Of a stretch of DNA of 64,000 bases, positions 8,063 through 17,253 are shown one piece after another. The position numbers and the translations under genes are program-made. The notes beneath the pieces were generated by a model. The model searched no databases and had not been told where the DNA came from. It worked only from the letters and a program-made list of their open reading frames with translations. Source of the stretch: Candidatus Mycobacterium wuenschmannii (GTDB taxonomy: Bacteria > Actinomycetota > Actinomycetes > Mycobacteriales > Mycobacteriaceae); NCBI RefSeq assembly GCF_030252325.1, contig NZ_CP126981.1:1364001-1428000 (forward strand), in the 5' to 3' direction. The number at the start of each line of letters is the position of its first letter. Positions within the stretch are counted from its first letter, which is position 1.

Positions 8063-9115
8063 TCAAGCCGCTGCCGGTTGGCAGGGCTTAGTTCGGTGTT
8101 GCTGGTCGGTGTGGAGGTGGCTGAAAACGACGCGGGCCAGGCGGCGTTTGAGGCAACGCAGGGCTTCGGAGTTGGAGTCGCCTATAGCAAGGCGGTGTCG
8201 GTAGTAAGTGCGGCCCAAGCCCTCGAGGCGGATCTGAGTGACGGCTATGCGATGCAGGGCGGCGTTGAGTTGCCGGTTGCCCGAACGGGTCATCCGAACC
8301 CGCCCCGCGGTATTGCCCGACCACACCGGAATGGGCGCCACCCCGGAATGGCGGGCGAAGGCGGCCTCACTTTTGAAACGAGTTACCCCGGCTGTTTCAC
8401 CGACCAGCTTGGCCGCGGTCAATTCCCCGCACCCGGGCATCGCCAGCAGCGCAGGCGCAACCGCGCGTACTCGCGAACCGATCCGGTTAGCCAGTGCCTC
8501 GATTGCTTCGGTCAGCCGGGTAATGTCGGCGAGCTCATCGCGGGCCAACTCGGCAACCAGACCGGGCACCGTCACCAACCAAGCGCCCAACAGCACGCGA
8601 TGTTTGGAGCGGTCCAACGAAGCCGGAACCGGGGCACGCTCGGGATCGAGTTCGTGAACCCGCCAGCGCAACCGGTTGATCATCGCAGTCCGTTGTGCCA
8701 CAAGGACTTCCCGGCGATCCACCAACAGCTTCAACTCGCGCGACACCTCATCGTGAGATGCGACAGGTAGGTCGGGTTCGCGAAGAAACGCCCGCGCAAC
8801 CGCCAGCGCATCAATCGGGTCAGACTTACCACGAGTACGCGCTGAGGCCCGGGCTTGAGCCATCAACTTCGGCGGTACCCGCACCACCTGCTGGCCAGCG
8901 GTGAGCAGATCCCGTTCCAACCGCGCCGACAAATGCCGACAATCCTCGATCGCCCACACCACCTTGGTGCCAAAGCGCTCGCGGACCCACATCACTGCCT
9001 CGGCATGACCGGCGGTGACAGCCCTAACAGTCTTCTCGCCAAGCTTGCGCCCCACCTCATCGACGGCGACGAACGTGTGCGTGTGCTTGTGTACGTCGGC
9101 TCCAACAACAACCAT
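8063..9115 (-). CDS. IS110-family DEDD transposase/recombinase
   Basis: This 350-residue protein has the two-part IS110 architecture. An N-terminal RuvC-like DEDD domain shows VVGADVHK, VWAIEDCRHLS and GKSDPIDALAVARA. The C-terminal Tnp_20-type domain has LLAMPGCGELTAAKLVGE and RMTRSGNRQLNAALH, where the Ser in RSGN is the expected nucleophile. IS110 recombinases use a structured bridge RNA to pair target and donor DNA. The ATG at 9115 has GGAGG eight bases upstream; the ATG at 9130 overlaps that Shine-Dalgarno sequence and is less likely. It appears intact and lies antiparallel to the exonuclease gene. Confidence 0.92.
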   Translation of the reverse strand: MVVVGADVHKHTHTFVAVDEVGRKLGEKTVRAVTAGHAEAVMWVRERFGTKVVWAIEDCRHLSARLERDLLTAGQQVVRVPPKLMAQARASARTRGKSDPIDALAVARAFLREPDLPVASHDEVSRELKLLVDRREVLVAQRTAMINRLRWRVHELDPERAPVPASLDRSKHRVLLGAWLVTVPGLVAELARDELADITRLTEAIEALANRIGSRVRAVAPALLAMPGCGELTAAKLVGETAGVTRFKSEAAFARHSGVAPIPVWSGNTAGRVRMTRSGNRQLNAALHRIAVTQIRLEGLGRTYYRHRLAIGDSNSEALRCLKRRLARVVFSHLHTDQQHRTKPCQPAAA

Positions 9116-9130
9116 GGTGATTGCCTCCAT

Positions 9131-9300
9131 TCACTGTGAGGTGACGGTTGGGCCGGTCGGCGGACACATCTCAGTGGGGGCGGTGCCACGCTCCTATCAA
9201 GTCACGCCGGCCGGTCCTTCACACCCGGCGTCGACAAAACGCATGAACGCCAACCCAAAGGCGGCAGGCAGGCTATGAGCCAGACACCGGGTGATCAGGA
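9131..9300 (-). ncRNA. Candidate bridge RNA of the IS110 element
   Basis: This is the non-coding left end upstream of the transposase, read on the minus strand. An 11-bp stem with one G-U pair (9283-9293 with 9222-9232) encloses TGCCGC (9266-9261), equal to the left target flank, and CATGCGTTT (9245-9237), complementary to the right flank AAACGCATG. A second 10-bp stem with one mismatch (9205-9214 with 9153-9162) encloses ATAGGAG (9197-9191), equal to the right element end, and CACCGC (9185-9180), complementary to the left element end. The order LTG-RTG-LDG-RDG is that described for bridge RNAs. RNA ends and promoter are not defined. Confidence 0.7.
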
Positions 9301-9380
9301 TCCAACCACCGCAACCTCCTGCGGCACCTCACCCTGACACTGAGCACCAGGCTAGCGGTGCGACTGGCAGGATGACGGGC

Positions 9381-10331
9381 ATGTCCGCACCGGTGCTGCT
9401 GCTCGACGGTGCCTCCATGTGGTTTCGTTCCTTCTTCGGCGTCCCGTCGTCGATCACCTCCCCCGACGGCAGGCCGGTCAACGCGGTCCGTGGCTTCATC
9501 GACTCCGTCGCCACCGTGATCACCCGGCACCAGCCCGGGCGGTTGGTCGTCTGCCTGGATCTGGACTGGCGCCCGCAGTTCCGGGTCGACGCCATCCCGT
9601 CGTACAAGGCGCACCGGGTGGAAGAGGAAAACCCAAGCGGCCAAACCGATGTCGAGGAAGTGCCCGACGATCTGTCGCCACAGGTCGAGATGATCGCCGA
9701 AATCCTCGACGCGTTCGGCATCTGCACCGGCGGCGCCGAGGGCTTCGAAGCCGACGACGTGATCGGCACGCTGGCCGCCCGGGAGCGAGGCGACCCGGTG
9801 GTGGTCGTCAGCGGCGACCGCGACCTGCTTCAGGTGGTGCGCGACGAACCCGTCGAGATCCGGGTGCTCTATCTGGGCCGCGGGCTGACCAACGCGACGC
9901 TGCTGGGCCCGGTCGAGGTGGCCGAGAAATATGGCGTTCCCGTCGATCGGGCGGGGCCAGCGTACGCCGAACTCGCGTTGCTGCGCGGCGATCCGTCCGA
10001 CGGCCTGCCCGGCGTGCCCGGCGTCGGCGAGAAGACCGCCGCGACGCTGCTGGCGCAGCACGGCTCGCTGGAGGCAATCCTGACGGCCGTCGACGACCCG
10101 AAATCCGCACTGGCCAAGGGCGTTCGGGCCAAGCTGCGAGCGGCCGCCGACTACATCGAGGTGGCCGGGCCGGTGGTCGCGGTGGCCACCGACGCACCGG
10201 TCAGCTTCTCCACGGACAGCGACGCGCTGCCGTTGGTGGCGGCCGATCCGCCGCGGGTTGCCGAGCTTGCGACCCGGCTGGGCGTGGGATCGTCGATCGC
10301 CCGCCTGCAAAAGGCGCTCGACGCGCTCTGA
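9381..10331 (+). CDS. 5'-3' exonuclease/flap nuclease (FEN family)
   Basis: The 316-residue protein is a stand-alone relative of the polymerase I 5' nuclease domain. The acidic metal clusters are visible: [15 protein letters not shown] at the N-terminus, [14 protein letters not shown] followed by [28 protein letters not shown] and [21 protein letters not shown], the last being the helix-hairpin-helix. It should remove flaps or RNA primers during repair or replication; the counterpart is Rv2090. The start could be the ATG at 9381 or 9372; both leave the first strand intact. The IS110 element ends about 60 bp upstream and may affect its promoter. Confidence 0.85.
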   Translation: MSAPVLLLDGASMWFRSFFGVPSSITSPDGRPVNAVRGFIDSVATVITRHQPGRLVVCLDLDWRPQFRVDAIPSYKAHRVEEENPSGQTDVEEVPDDLSPQVEMIAEILDAFGICTGGAEGFEADDVIGTLAARERGDPVVVVSGDRDLLQVVRDEPVEIRVLYLGRGLTNATLLGPVEVAEKYGVPVDRAGPAYAELALLRGDPSDGLPGVPGVGEKTAATLLAQHGSLEAILTAVDDPKSALAKGVRAKLRAAADYIEVAGPVVAVATDAPVSFSTDSDALPLVAADPPRVAELATRLGVGSSIARLQKALDAL

Positions 10332-10332
10332 C

Positions 10333-11136
10333 CTACTTGGGCCGGCCGACCTCGTAGGTGCCCTTGTTGTCCTGGAACGTCACGGTCACCGATCGCTTGG
10401 TGCCGTCGATGCTGACGTCGCAGTCGAAGGTCTGGCCCTTCTTCACGGTCGGGTCCTGGCCGTTGTTGCACTTGACGTCCTTGACGTTCTTCGCGCCGTA
10501 GCCGTTGGTGGCGTCGGTGAGGATCTGCTGCACACCGGCCTCGGCTTTGCCGACGTCGAGCTTGGTGGTCACGAAGAAGCCCGGGGCCCAGAAGCCCAGC
10601 ACCAGAATCACCGCGACGGCAACGGCACCCAGCACACCGGCGACGATGCCGACCGTCTTCTTCGAGCGAGCGGGCCCACCCTGCGGCTGCCCGTAGGGCC
10701 CCGCGTACTGGCCGTACGGGCCGGGCTGCGGGTACTGACCGGGCTGGCCATACTGACCCGTTTGTCCGGAATGTCCCGGCTGACCGGGCTGTCCCGGCTG
10801 ACCGTACTGGCCGGGCTGGCCGTACTGACCCGGCTGCTGCCCGTAGGCCGCGGTCTGGTCCGGGTACTGGCCCTGCTGCGGGTAGCCCTGCTGGTAGGGC
10901 TGCGACGGCGGGTAGTACTGGGAGGGCGGCTGCTGGTACTGCCCGTATTCGGTGGGCGTGTAGGCCGGTGCGTGCCACGTCTGCTGCTCGCCGGTGGCCG
11001 GCCAGTTCTGCTCGCCGCTACCCGGTTGCTGCTGCCACGGTGAGGCCTGCTGGGTGTGGTCCTCGCCGGATTGCTGACCTTCGCCCTGAGTCGGCTGCCA
11101 GCCCTGGGTCGGGTCGGATCCCTGCGGTCCGCTCAT
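10333..11136 (-). CDS. Gln/Pro/Gly/Tyr-rich membrane protein with DUF4333 domain
   Basis: The 267-residue protein has three parts. Residues 1-160 are a disordered region rich in Gln, Pro, Gly and Tyr, with repeats such as GQYGQPG. One transmembrane helix follows (about 168-192, [20 protein letters not shown]). The extracytoplasmic C-terminus is a DUF4333 domain with a probable disulfide between the Cys of VKCNNG and of FDCDVS. The counterpart is Rv2091c; function is unknown. Proline/glutamine-rich cytosolic tails of this type often bind other proteins. It is convergent with the exonuclease gene, 1 bp away, and its start is 68 bp after the helY stop. Confidence 0.82.
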   Translation of the reverse strand: MSGPQGSDPTQGWQPTQGEGQQSGEDHTQQASPWQQQPGSGEQNWPATGEQQTWHAPAYTPTEYGQYQQPPSQYYPPSQPYQQGYPQQGQYPDQTAAYGQQPGQYGQPGQYGQPGQPGQPGHSGQTGQYGQPGQYPQPGPYGQYAGPYGQPQGGPARSKKTVGIVAGVLGAVAVAVILVLGFWAPGFFVTTKLDVGKAEAGVQQILTDATNGYGAKNVKDVKCNNGQDPTVKKGQTFDCDVSIDGTKRSVTVTFQDNKGTYEVGRPK

Positions 11137-11204
11137 CGTGTCTCAGTCCTCCTGATCGCAGTCCTCGCGTCGGTCGCCGTAGGCAACCGTAACCTCGGCT
11201 CAGC

Positions 11205-13958
11205 CTACCCGGCATCAACTGCCACGACGCCGCGCCGAATGGCGTCGATCGCCCGCTTGGCGGCGGCCCGCAGCTCGGGCTGCGGCGCGGCGTTGCGGAC
11301 CTGGTCGAGCAGGTCGAGGACCTGTCGGCACCAGCGGACGAAATCCCCGGGTGACAGCGTCGACCCGGTGCCCTCGTTGTCGGCGGCCGCCAGCGCGGTG
11401 ACCAGGTCGCCGCTGCTGGCCCAGCGGTAGATGGCGGCGACGAAGCCGTCGTCGGGTTCGCGGGTCGGCGTGATGCGGTGGCGGTGCTCGTCGGCACGCA
11501 GCTGCGACGACAGCCGTCGGGTCTGGTTGAGCGCCTGCCGCAGCTTGGGCGTCGGAATCTGCTCGTGGCGCGGCGCGCCGGGCCCGTCTCCGCCGCGCGT
11601 CTCGAAGAGCACCGCCGACAACACCGCGGCGAGTTCGGCGTCCTTGAGCCCGGTCCACGCGTCGGTGCGCAGGCATTCGGCGACCAGCAGGTCGCTCTCG
11701 CTGTAGATGCGGGCCAACAGCCGACCGTCGTCGGTCACCGTGGGCACGCCCGCCTCGAGAGCGATGAAGCCGCGCTCGGTGAGCAGGCCGACGATCCGGT
11801 CGAAGGTCCGGGCCAGCGAATTGGTCGCGGCGGCCACCTTCTTCTCCAGGGCGGCGTTCTCGCGCTCCATCCGTAGGTAGCGCTCGGCGACGCGGACCCG
11901 GGTCTCCCGATCGCCGTCGCGGTGAGCCGGGTGCCGTCGCATCTTCTCGCGCAGCGCGGCCAATTCCGGGTCGGCGTCCCGGCTTTCGGCGTGCTTGCCG
12001 CGGCGGTCGCCTGGTGCGGCGATGCCTGCGGCGGCCGAGCGCAGCGCCGATGCCAGGTCGCGACGAACCCGCGGCTGCCGGTGTTCGATGCGCTTGGGCA
12101 ACGTCATCGACCCGACGGGCGCCGATTCACCGGAATAATCGGCCGAGGAAATCCTTCCGGCCCAACGGTTTTCGGTCAGCACCAGCGGCCGCGGGTCGGA
12201 CTCGTCGCGCGCCGCCTCGAGGACGACGGCCAGGCCGCCGCGTCGACCGTGGGTGATCGTGATGATGTCGCCCTTGCGCAGGGCCGAGAGCGCGTCATTG
12301 GTTGCCTGGCGGCGCTGCAGCCGCGACGCCCGAGCTTGCGCCCGTTCCTGTTGGCTGATCTGCTCACGCAGTCGGGCGTATTCGAGGATCGGCGCATCCT
12401 TGCCGCCCAGTTCGGCGGCGACGTCGTCGAGCATCTGCTGTCCGCGTTCGACGCCGCGGACCAGGCTCACCACCGAGCGGTCGGCCTGGAACTGCGCGAA
12501 GGACTGCTCCAGCAGCGCGTGCGCCTGCTCGGTGCCGACGCGGTTCACCAGGTTGATCGTCATGTTGTAGGACGGCGCGAACGAACTGCGCAGCGGAAAG
12601 GTACGCGTCGACGCCAGGCCCGCGACCTCGGCCGGTTCGGTGGTCTCCTCGCTCGGATGCCACAGCACCACGGCGTGACCCTCGACGTCGATGCCACGGC
12701 GCCCCGCCCGGCCGGTGAGTTGGGTGTATTCGCCGGGCGTCAGCGGCATGTGCTGCTCGCCGTTGTACTTCACCAGCCGCTCCAGGACCACAGTGCGGGC
12801 GGGCATGTTGATACCCAAAGCCAGTGTCTCGGTGGCGAATACGGCCCGGATCAGCCCGGCGGTGAAGAGCTCCTCGACGGTGTGCCGGAACACCGGCAGC
12901 AGGCCGGCATGGTGGGCTGCGATGCCGCGCATCAGCGCCTCACGCCATTCGTAATAGCCGAGCACGTCGAGGTCGGAGTCGTCGAGGTCGCCGCAGCGGT
13001 GCTCGATCACCTCGGCGATCTGCGCGCGCTCCTCCTCGGTGGTGAGCCGCAGCGACGACCGCAGGCATTGCTGCACCGCGGCGTCGCAGCCGACGCGGGA
13101 GAAGATGAACGTGATCGCCGGCAGCAGGCCGTCGGCGTCGAGCATCTTGATCACGTCGGGCCGCGACGGCGGGCGGTAGAAACCGCGGTGATCGGAGCGG
13201 CCCTGGCCTCCCCGCCCGCCGCGGCGTGGGCCACGCCAGTCGGTAAGCCGGTCGGCCTCGCGACGATGGGCGATGTGGCGCAACAGATTTGGATCGACGA
13301 TCGCGTGCCGCCGATCTCCCGGCTCGTGCGCGTCGTAGTCGAAGAGGTCGAACAGTCGCTTGCCGACGAGCATGTGCTGCCACAACGGGACCGGCCGGTG
13401 GTCGTCGACCACCACCGTCGTGTCGCCGCGGACGGTCTGGATCCAGCCACCGAATTCCTCGGCGTTGCTCACCGTCGCCGACAGGCTGACCAGTCGCACG
13501 TCGTCGGGCAGGTGAAGGATGACCTCTTCCCACACCGCGCCCCGCATCCGGTCGGCCAGAAAGTGCACCTCGTCCATCACCACATACGAAAGTCCGCGCA
13601 GTGCAGGCGAATCCGCGTAGAGCATGTTGCGCAGCACCTCGGTGGTCATCACCACCACCGGCGCGTCGGCGTTGACCGACAGGTCGCCGGTGAGCAGGCC
13701 GATCCGCTCCTTGCCGTAGCGGGCAACGAAGTCGTTGTGCTTCTGGTTGCTCAGCGCCTTGATCGGCGTGGTGTAGAAGCACTTACCCCCGGACGCCAAC
13801 GCCAGGTGCACCGCGAACTCGCCGACGATGGTCTTGCCCGCCCCGGTCGGCGCGCACACCAACACCCCATGGCCGCTCTCCAGCGCCGCGCAGGCCCGAC
13901 GCTGGAACGGGTCGAGCGCGAACTCGACTTCGCCTGCAAATGAGGTCAATTCGCTCAT
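11205..13958 (-). CDS. helY: Ski2/Mtr4-like DEVH-box RNA helicase HelY
   Basis: This 917-residue superfamily 2 helicase shows Walker A APTGAGKT (about 36-43), the DEVH box VVMDEVHFLADRMRG, motif III LSATVSN, and motif VI LTGRAGRRGID. The C-terminal half matches the rRNA-processing/DSHCT region of Ski2-like enzymes. It should unwind RNA using ATP; the counterpart is Rv2092c. The ATG at 13958 is chosen because the protein then begins SELTSFAGEVEF like M. tuberculosis HelY, and it lies 7 bp after the tatC stop. An in-frame ATG at 13982 would overlap tatC. It is last in the pafBC-tatAC-helY run. Confidence 0.9.
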   Translation of the reverse strand: MSELTSFAGEVEFALDPFQRRACAALESGHGVLVCAPTGAGKTIVGEFAVHLALASGGKCFYTTPIKALSNQKHNDFVARYGKERIGLLTGDLSVNADAPVVVMTTEVLRNMLYADSPALRGLSYVVMDEVHFLADRMRGAVWEEVILHLPDDVRLVSLSATVSNAEEFGGWIQTVRGDTTVVVDDHRPVPLWQHMLVGKRLFDLFDYDAHEPGDRRHAIVDPNLLRHIAHRREADRLTDWRGPRRGGRGGQGRSDHRGFYRPPSRPDVIKMLDADGLLPAITFIFSRVGCDAAVQQCLRSSLRLTTEEERAQIAEVIEHRCGDLDDSDLDVLGYYEWREALMRGIAAHHAGLLPVFRHTVEELFTAGLIRAVFATETLALGINMPARTVVLERLVKYNGEQHMPLTPGEYTQLTGRAGRRGIDVEGHAVVLWHPSEETTEPAEVAGLASTRTFPLRSSFAPSYNMTINLVNRVGTEQAHALLEQSFAQFQADRSVVSLVRGVERGQQMLDDVAAELGGKDAPILEYARLREQISQQERAQARASRLQRRQATNDALSALRKGDIITITHGRRGGLAVVLEAARDESDPRPLVLTENRWAGRISSADYSGESAPVGSMTLPKRIEHRQPRVRRDLASALRSAAAGIAAPGDRRGKHAESRDADPELAALREKMRRHPAHRDGDRETRVRVAERYLRMERENAALEKKVAAATNSLARTFDRIVGLLTERGFIALEAGVPTVTDDGRLLARIYSESDLLVAECLRTDAWTGLKDAELAAVLSAVLFETRGGDGPGAPRHEQIPTPKLRQALNQTRRLSSQLRADEHRHRITPTREPDDGFVAAIYRWASSGDLVTALAAADNEGTGSTLSPGDFVRWCRQVLDLLDQVRNAAPQPELRAAAKRAIDAIRRGVVAVDAG

Positions 13959-13965
13959 GTCGGCG

Positions 13966-14904
13966 TCAGGTGATGTCGTCATGAGGTCCAATGCTCGACG
14001 GCGCCCCGACCGCCGACGGCGGCTCGATGACCGAGGCTTCGTCGTCGGCCGGGGCTTCAGCGGCGCTGAGCGCTGCACGCCGGGCCTTGCGCTTGTCGTG
14101 CACGCGCGCGATCTGAATGGCCAACTCGAGCAGCAGCGTCAGGGCCAGACCCAGCGCGGTCATCGAGAACGGGTCTGAGCCCGGGGTGAATATCGCCGCG
14201 AACACGAACATCGCGAAGATCAGGCCACGCCGCCACGACTTGAGCCGCTCGTAGGTCAGCACGCCGACGAAGTTGAGCATCACGACCAGCAGCGGGAATT
14301 CGAAACTCACCCCGAACACGAGCAGCAGGTTGATCAGGAAGCCGAAGTAGCGATCACCGGACAGCGCGGTGACCTGCACGTCGCTGCCGACGGTGAGCAA
14401 AAACTGCAGCGCCTTGGCCAGCACCAGGTAGGCCAGCAGAGCGCCGGTGACGAACAACAGCGCCGCGGGCACCACGAACGCCACCGCGAAACGCTTCTCC
14501 TTCTTGTACAGCCCCGGGGTGATGAACGCCCAGAGTTGGTACAGCCACATCGGGCAGGCCATCACCACGCCGGCGGTCAGCGCGACCTTGAGCCGCAGCA
14601 TGAACTGCTCGAACGGCGCGGTCGCCAGTAGCCGGCATTGACCGTTGGCGATGTCGGCGCGCGCGGACGGCGGCAGCGCGCAGTAGGGATGACGCAGCCA
14701 CTCACCCAAACTCTCCAGACCGAACAGCGAGTGCGAATACCAGACAAATCCGACCGCCGTGGTCAGCGCGATGGTGGCCATCGAGACGAGCAGTCGCGTG
14801 CGGAGTTCGGTGAGATGACCGACGAGCGACATGGTCGCGTCGGGGTTGGTACGGCTGCGACGGGAGCGCGGATCTAACCGCCTGAATAAACCGGTGGTGC
14901 GCAC
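13966..14904 (-). CDS. tatC: Twin-arginine translocase subunit TatC
   Basis: The 312-residue protein has six predicted transmembrane helices and the family signatures [15 protein letters not shown] before helix 1, [17 protein letters not shown], and [15 protein letters not shown]. TatC recognises twin-arginine signal peptides and forms the export core with TatA. A 24-residue N-terminal extension and a hydrophilic C-terminal tail of about 50 residues are typical of mycobacteria. The GTG start is 39 bp after the tatA stop. No tatB is present here; it lies elsewhere in mycobacteria. Confidence 0.93.
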   Translation of the reverse strand: MRTTGLFRRLDPRSRRSRTNPDATMSLVGHLTELRTRLLVSMATIALTTAVGFVWYSHSLFGLESLGEWLRHPYCALPPSARADIANGQCRLLATAPFEQFMLRLKVALTAGVVMACPMWLYQLWAFITPGLYKKEKRFAVAFVVPAALLFVTGALLAYLVLAKALQFLLTVGSDVQVTALSGDRYFGFLINLLLVFGVSFEFPLLVVMLNFVGVLTYERLKSWRRGLIFAMFVFAAIFTPGSDPFSMTALGLALTLLLELAIQIARVHDKRKARRAALSAAEAPADDEASVIEPPSAVGAPSSIGPHDDIT

Positions 14905-14943
14905 AGTGAATAGGCGCTCGGGCGCCGAAGCGGCGGGGCCAGG

Positions 14944-15177
14944 CTAGGCCGAGCGACCGTCAGCCGCCGGCGGCTCGACCCGCTCGGAGTGCACCGGCTG
15001 GGCCGGCGCGGCGGACGCCTCGGACTTGTTGTCGCTGTTCAATTCGCGGACCTCGGACTTGAAGATCCGCAGTGATTTGCCGAGTGAGCGTGCGGCGTCG
15101 GGAAGCCTCTTGGCGCCGAACAAAACAATCACCAGGACCGCGATGATAGCCAAGTGACCCGGAGTCAGAGCATTCAC
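14944..15177 (-). CDS. tatA: Twin-arginine translocase subunit TatA
   Basis: This 77-residue protein has one N-terminal transmembrane helix ([19 protein letters not shown]) with the FGAKRLPD hinge, an amphipathic helix ([18 protein letters not shown]) and an acidic/Pro-rich tail, the standard TatA layout. It oligomerises to form the export path for folded proteins. It lies 47 bp after pafC and 39 bp before tatC, so pafB-pafC-tatA-tatC-helY is probably one transcript. The counterpart is Rv2094c. Confidence 0.93.
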   Translation of the reverse strand: MNALTPGHLAIIAVLVIVLFGAKRLPDAARSLGKSLRIFKSEVRELNSDNKSEASAAPAQPVHSERVEPPAADGRSA

Positions 15178-15224
15178 TTTTGTTTACCTCCAGATGTCTC
15201 CACGATGCTACCGCAGGCCGACGC

Positions 15225-16199
15225 TCATGAGCCGGAGCGCGCCGCGGCCTGGTATGCCTCCACCGCGGCCGCGGCATCCCTGGCCACCCGGGCGGCCAGC
15301 GAGTCGGGCCCGAGCACGCGAACCGACGCCCCCATGCCGAGCACCTGCCGCGCCATCCAGTCTTCGGACGCGTACGTCATCGCTGCCTCGCAGTGGCCGT
15401 CCGGCAGCTCCGCCAGCAGCCGCATCGGGTAGTACTCGAACATCCAGGACGCCGCGGGCGACAGCCGCAGGGTGGCCGACGGCAGCGCGGGATCGGCGTC
15501 GAACAGTGAGGTGTCCGGCGCCGCCGCACGCGCGGGTTCCGGTGGCGCAGAGGGCTCGTCGAGAACCACGGCCTCGACGATGCGGTCGAACCGGAACAGC
15601 CGCACGCCCTCGGCTTCGCGCGACCACGCCTCCAGGTAGCTCTGATCGCCGACCAGCACGATCCGGATGGGGTCGACGATGCGGGTGGACAGCGTGTCGT
15701 GCGAGGCGGCGTAGTAGTCGATGCTCAGCGCCCGGCCGTCGCGGACCGCGGCCCGCACCGCGGATGATGCCGCGCTCTCTACCGGCGCCGGCTCGTCCAC
15801 CGCGGCGACGTCGTTGCCGTGGCCGGCCGCGCCCGCGGCCGCCTCGATCTTGGCAATGGCGCTGCGGGCGGCCTCGGGATCGAGCACGCCGGGGATGTCG
15901 GCGAGCGCACGCAGCGCGACCAGCAGGCTGGTCGCTTCCGGCGAGGTGAGCTGCAGCGGGGTGTCCATACCGGCGGAGAACGTCACCTCGATGGTGTCGC
16001 CGGTGAACTCGAAATCGATCAGGTCGCCCGGGCCATAACCGGGCAGGCCACACAGCCACAGCTGGTCGAGGTCCTCCCCGAGCTGCTTGACCGAAACACC
16101 GAGGTCGGTCGCGGCCTGCGAGCGGGTGACGCGCGGATTGGCCTGGAAGTACGGCACCATGTTCAGCAGCCGGACCAGCCGGGTCGACACGGGTGTCAT
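15225..16199 (-). CDS. pafC: DNA-damage transcriptional activator subunit PafC
   Basis: The 324-residue protein has an N-terminal winged helix-turn-helix (TRLVRLLNMVPYFQANPRVTRSQAATDLGVS), a central WYL domain (DGRALSIDYYAASHDTLSTRIVDPIRI), and a C-terminal WCX region. PafB and PafC form a heterodimer that activates LexA-independent DNA-damage genes by working with RNA polymerase at RecA-NDp promoters. Its ATG overlaps the pafB stop by 4 bp, giving translational coupling. The counterpart is Rv2095c. A candidate target promoter is seen in this window at 3518-3540. Confidence 0.92.
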   Translation of the reverse strand: MTPVSTRLVRLLNMVPYFQANPRVTRSQAATDLGVSVKQLGEDLDQLWLCGLPGYGPGDLIDFEFTGDTIEVTFSAGMDTPLQLTSPEATSLLVALRALADIPGVLDPEAARSAIAKIEAAAGAAGHGNDVAAVDEPAPVESAASSAVRAAVRDGRALSIDYYAASHDTLSTRIVDPIRIVLVGDQSYLEAWSREAEGVRLFRFDRIVEAVVLDEPSAPPEPARAAAPDTSLFDADPALPSATLRLSPAASWMFEYYPMRLLAELPDGHCEAAMTYASEDWMARQVLGMGASVRVLGPDSLAARVARDAAAAVEAYQAAARSGS

Positions 16200-17191
16200 C
16201 GGCGCCGCTCCTCCTCGGTGTGGCCGCGCAACAACGCCAGCACGTCGTCGCGCAGCGATTCGGGTTCGAGGACAACGGCGTCAGCGGCGTACCCCGCGAT
16301 GTCGCGGGTCAGGCGTCCGGTCGAGCCGATATCGAGCTCGATGACATCCCCGCCGCGGCCGTTGACCTGCCGGGACCCCACCGATGTGCCCGCGCGGCGC
16401 AGCGCGGTCGCCCGCCCGTCGGCAACCCAGACCTGGGCCCGCACGCCGGTCGGCGCGTCGCCGACGGCCTTGGCGACGATTTCGCGCAGGTCGACGTCGG
16501 TGGGAGCGTTGACGGCTCCCGGGGGTCCGACCGGCGTCACCTCGGCCCCGATGCGGGACAGCCGGAAGGTGCGCGTGGCGTCGCGGTCGAGGTCGTGCCC
16601 GACGACGTACCACCGACCTTTCTCGGTGATGACGCCCCACGGCTCGAGGTTGCGCACGGTGTAGGGCTCGGTGCGCGACGGCCGGTGCGGGAACTGCACG
16701 GCCTGCCTCGCCGTGCACGCGGCCAGCAGTGCGTTGAGCACCCCCTCGGAGCCGCGCAGCCCGACGCTGCCGGCGGGCGATGCGATCGCGATTGGCGCGT
16801 CCGGATCGACGTCGACGCCGGCGGCCCGCAGCTTCAGCAGCGCGCCCTGGGTGGCGGTGATCAGCTCGGGCGACTCCCACAGCTGGGTGGCGACGGCGAC
16901 CGCAGCGGCCTCGTCGCCGGTCAGCTCGACCGCGGGCAGCGCGTAGGCGTCGCGGTTGATCCGGTAGCCCTCGACCGGGTCGTGGGACGACACCCGGCCG
17001 GTCTCGAGTGGGATGCCGAGATCACGCAGCTCGTTCTTGTCACGCTCGAACATTCGCGAGAAGGCTTCATCGCTGGCGCTGTCCGCATACCCATACACGC
17101 TGGAGCGGATCTTCTCCGCGGTGATGTAGCTGTTGGTGGACAGCAGCGCGATGACCAGATTCATCAACCGCTCGACTTTGGAAACCGCCAC
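16196..17191 (-). CDS. pafB: DNA-damage transcriptional activator subunit PafB
   Basis: The 331-residue partner of PafC has the same plan: N-terminal helix-turn-helix (SKVERLMNLVIALLSTNSYITAEKI), a WYL domain around VRNLEPWGVITEKGRWYVVGHD, and a C-terminal WCX part. The GTG start matches the family N-terminus. In M. tuberculosis pafB follows pafA directly in one operon. Here about 1.1 kb with a WhiB-like gene and a TetR gene lies between them, so pafBC must be expressed from a different promoter, perhaps by read-through from the WhiB-like gene 62 bp upstream. Confidence 0.92.
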   Translation of the reverse strand: MAVSKVERLMNLVIALLSTNSYITAEKIRSSVYGYADSASDEAFSRMFERDKNELRDLGIPLETGRVSSHDPVEGYRINRDAYALPAVELTGDEAAAVAVATQLWESPELITATQGALLKLRAAGVDVDPDAPIAIASPAGSVGLRGSEGVLNALLAACTARQAVQFPHRPSRTEPYTVRNLEPWGVITEKGRWYVVGHDLDRDATRTFRLSRIGAEVTPVGPPGAVNAPTDVDLREIVAKAVGDAPTGVRAQVWVADGRATALRRAGTSVGSRQVNGRGGDVIELDIGSTGRLTRDIAGYAADAVVLEPESLRDDVLALLRGHTEEERRR

Positions 17192-17253
17192 CCGTACGAG
17201 ATTAGGACAAAGGGTTGCGAGGCAACGTCATCGGATCACAGATCGCGTGGCGA

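Larger units (their letters stand above)
8060..9320 (-). mobile_element. IS110-family insertion element inserted at the pepE ribosome-binding site
   Basis: The element contains one transposase gene and a roughly 200-bp non-coding 5' end. CTCCT (AGGAG on the minus strand) occurs at 8055-8059 and again at 9316-9320, and the element lies between these copies, so the exact edge is ambiguous by 5 bp. Removing it restores AGGAG-AAACGC-ATG before pepE. The site on the plus strand, CATG-N5-CTCCT, fits the IS900 target preference recalled as CATG-N4-6-CNCCTT. No terminal inverted repeats are seen, as usual for IS110. Boundaries are inferred from the repeated core. Confidence 0.75.

Noticed and set aside
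10680..11040. Tandem DNA repeats at 10.7-11.0 kb as a mobile or regulatory repeat
   Set aside because: They encode the imperfect Gln/Pro/Gly/Tyr repeats of the DUF4333 protein and keep its reading frame.
11922..13943. 673-codon open frame on the plus strand opposite helY
   Set aside because: High GC content makes long antisense frames common; the translation is Arg/Gly/His-rich without domain signals, while the minus-strand frame is a clear helicase.
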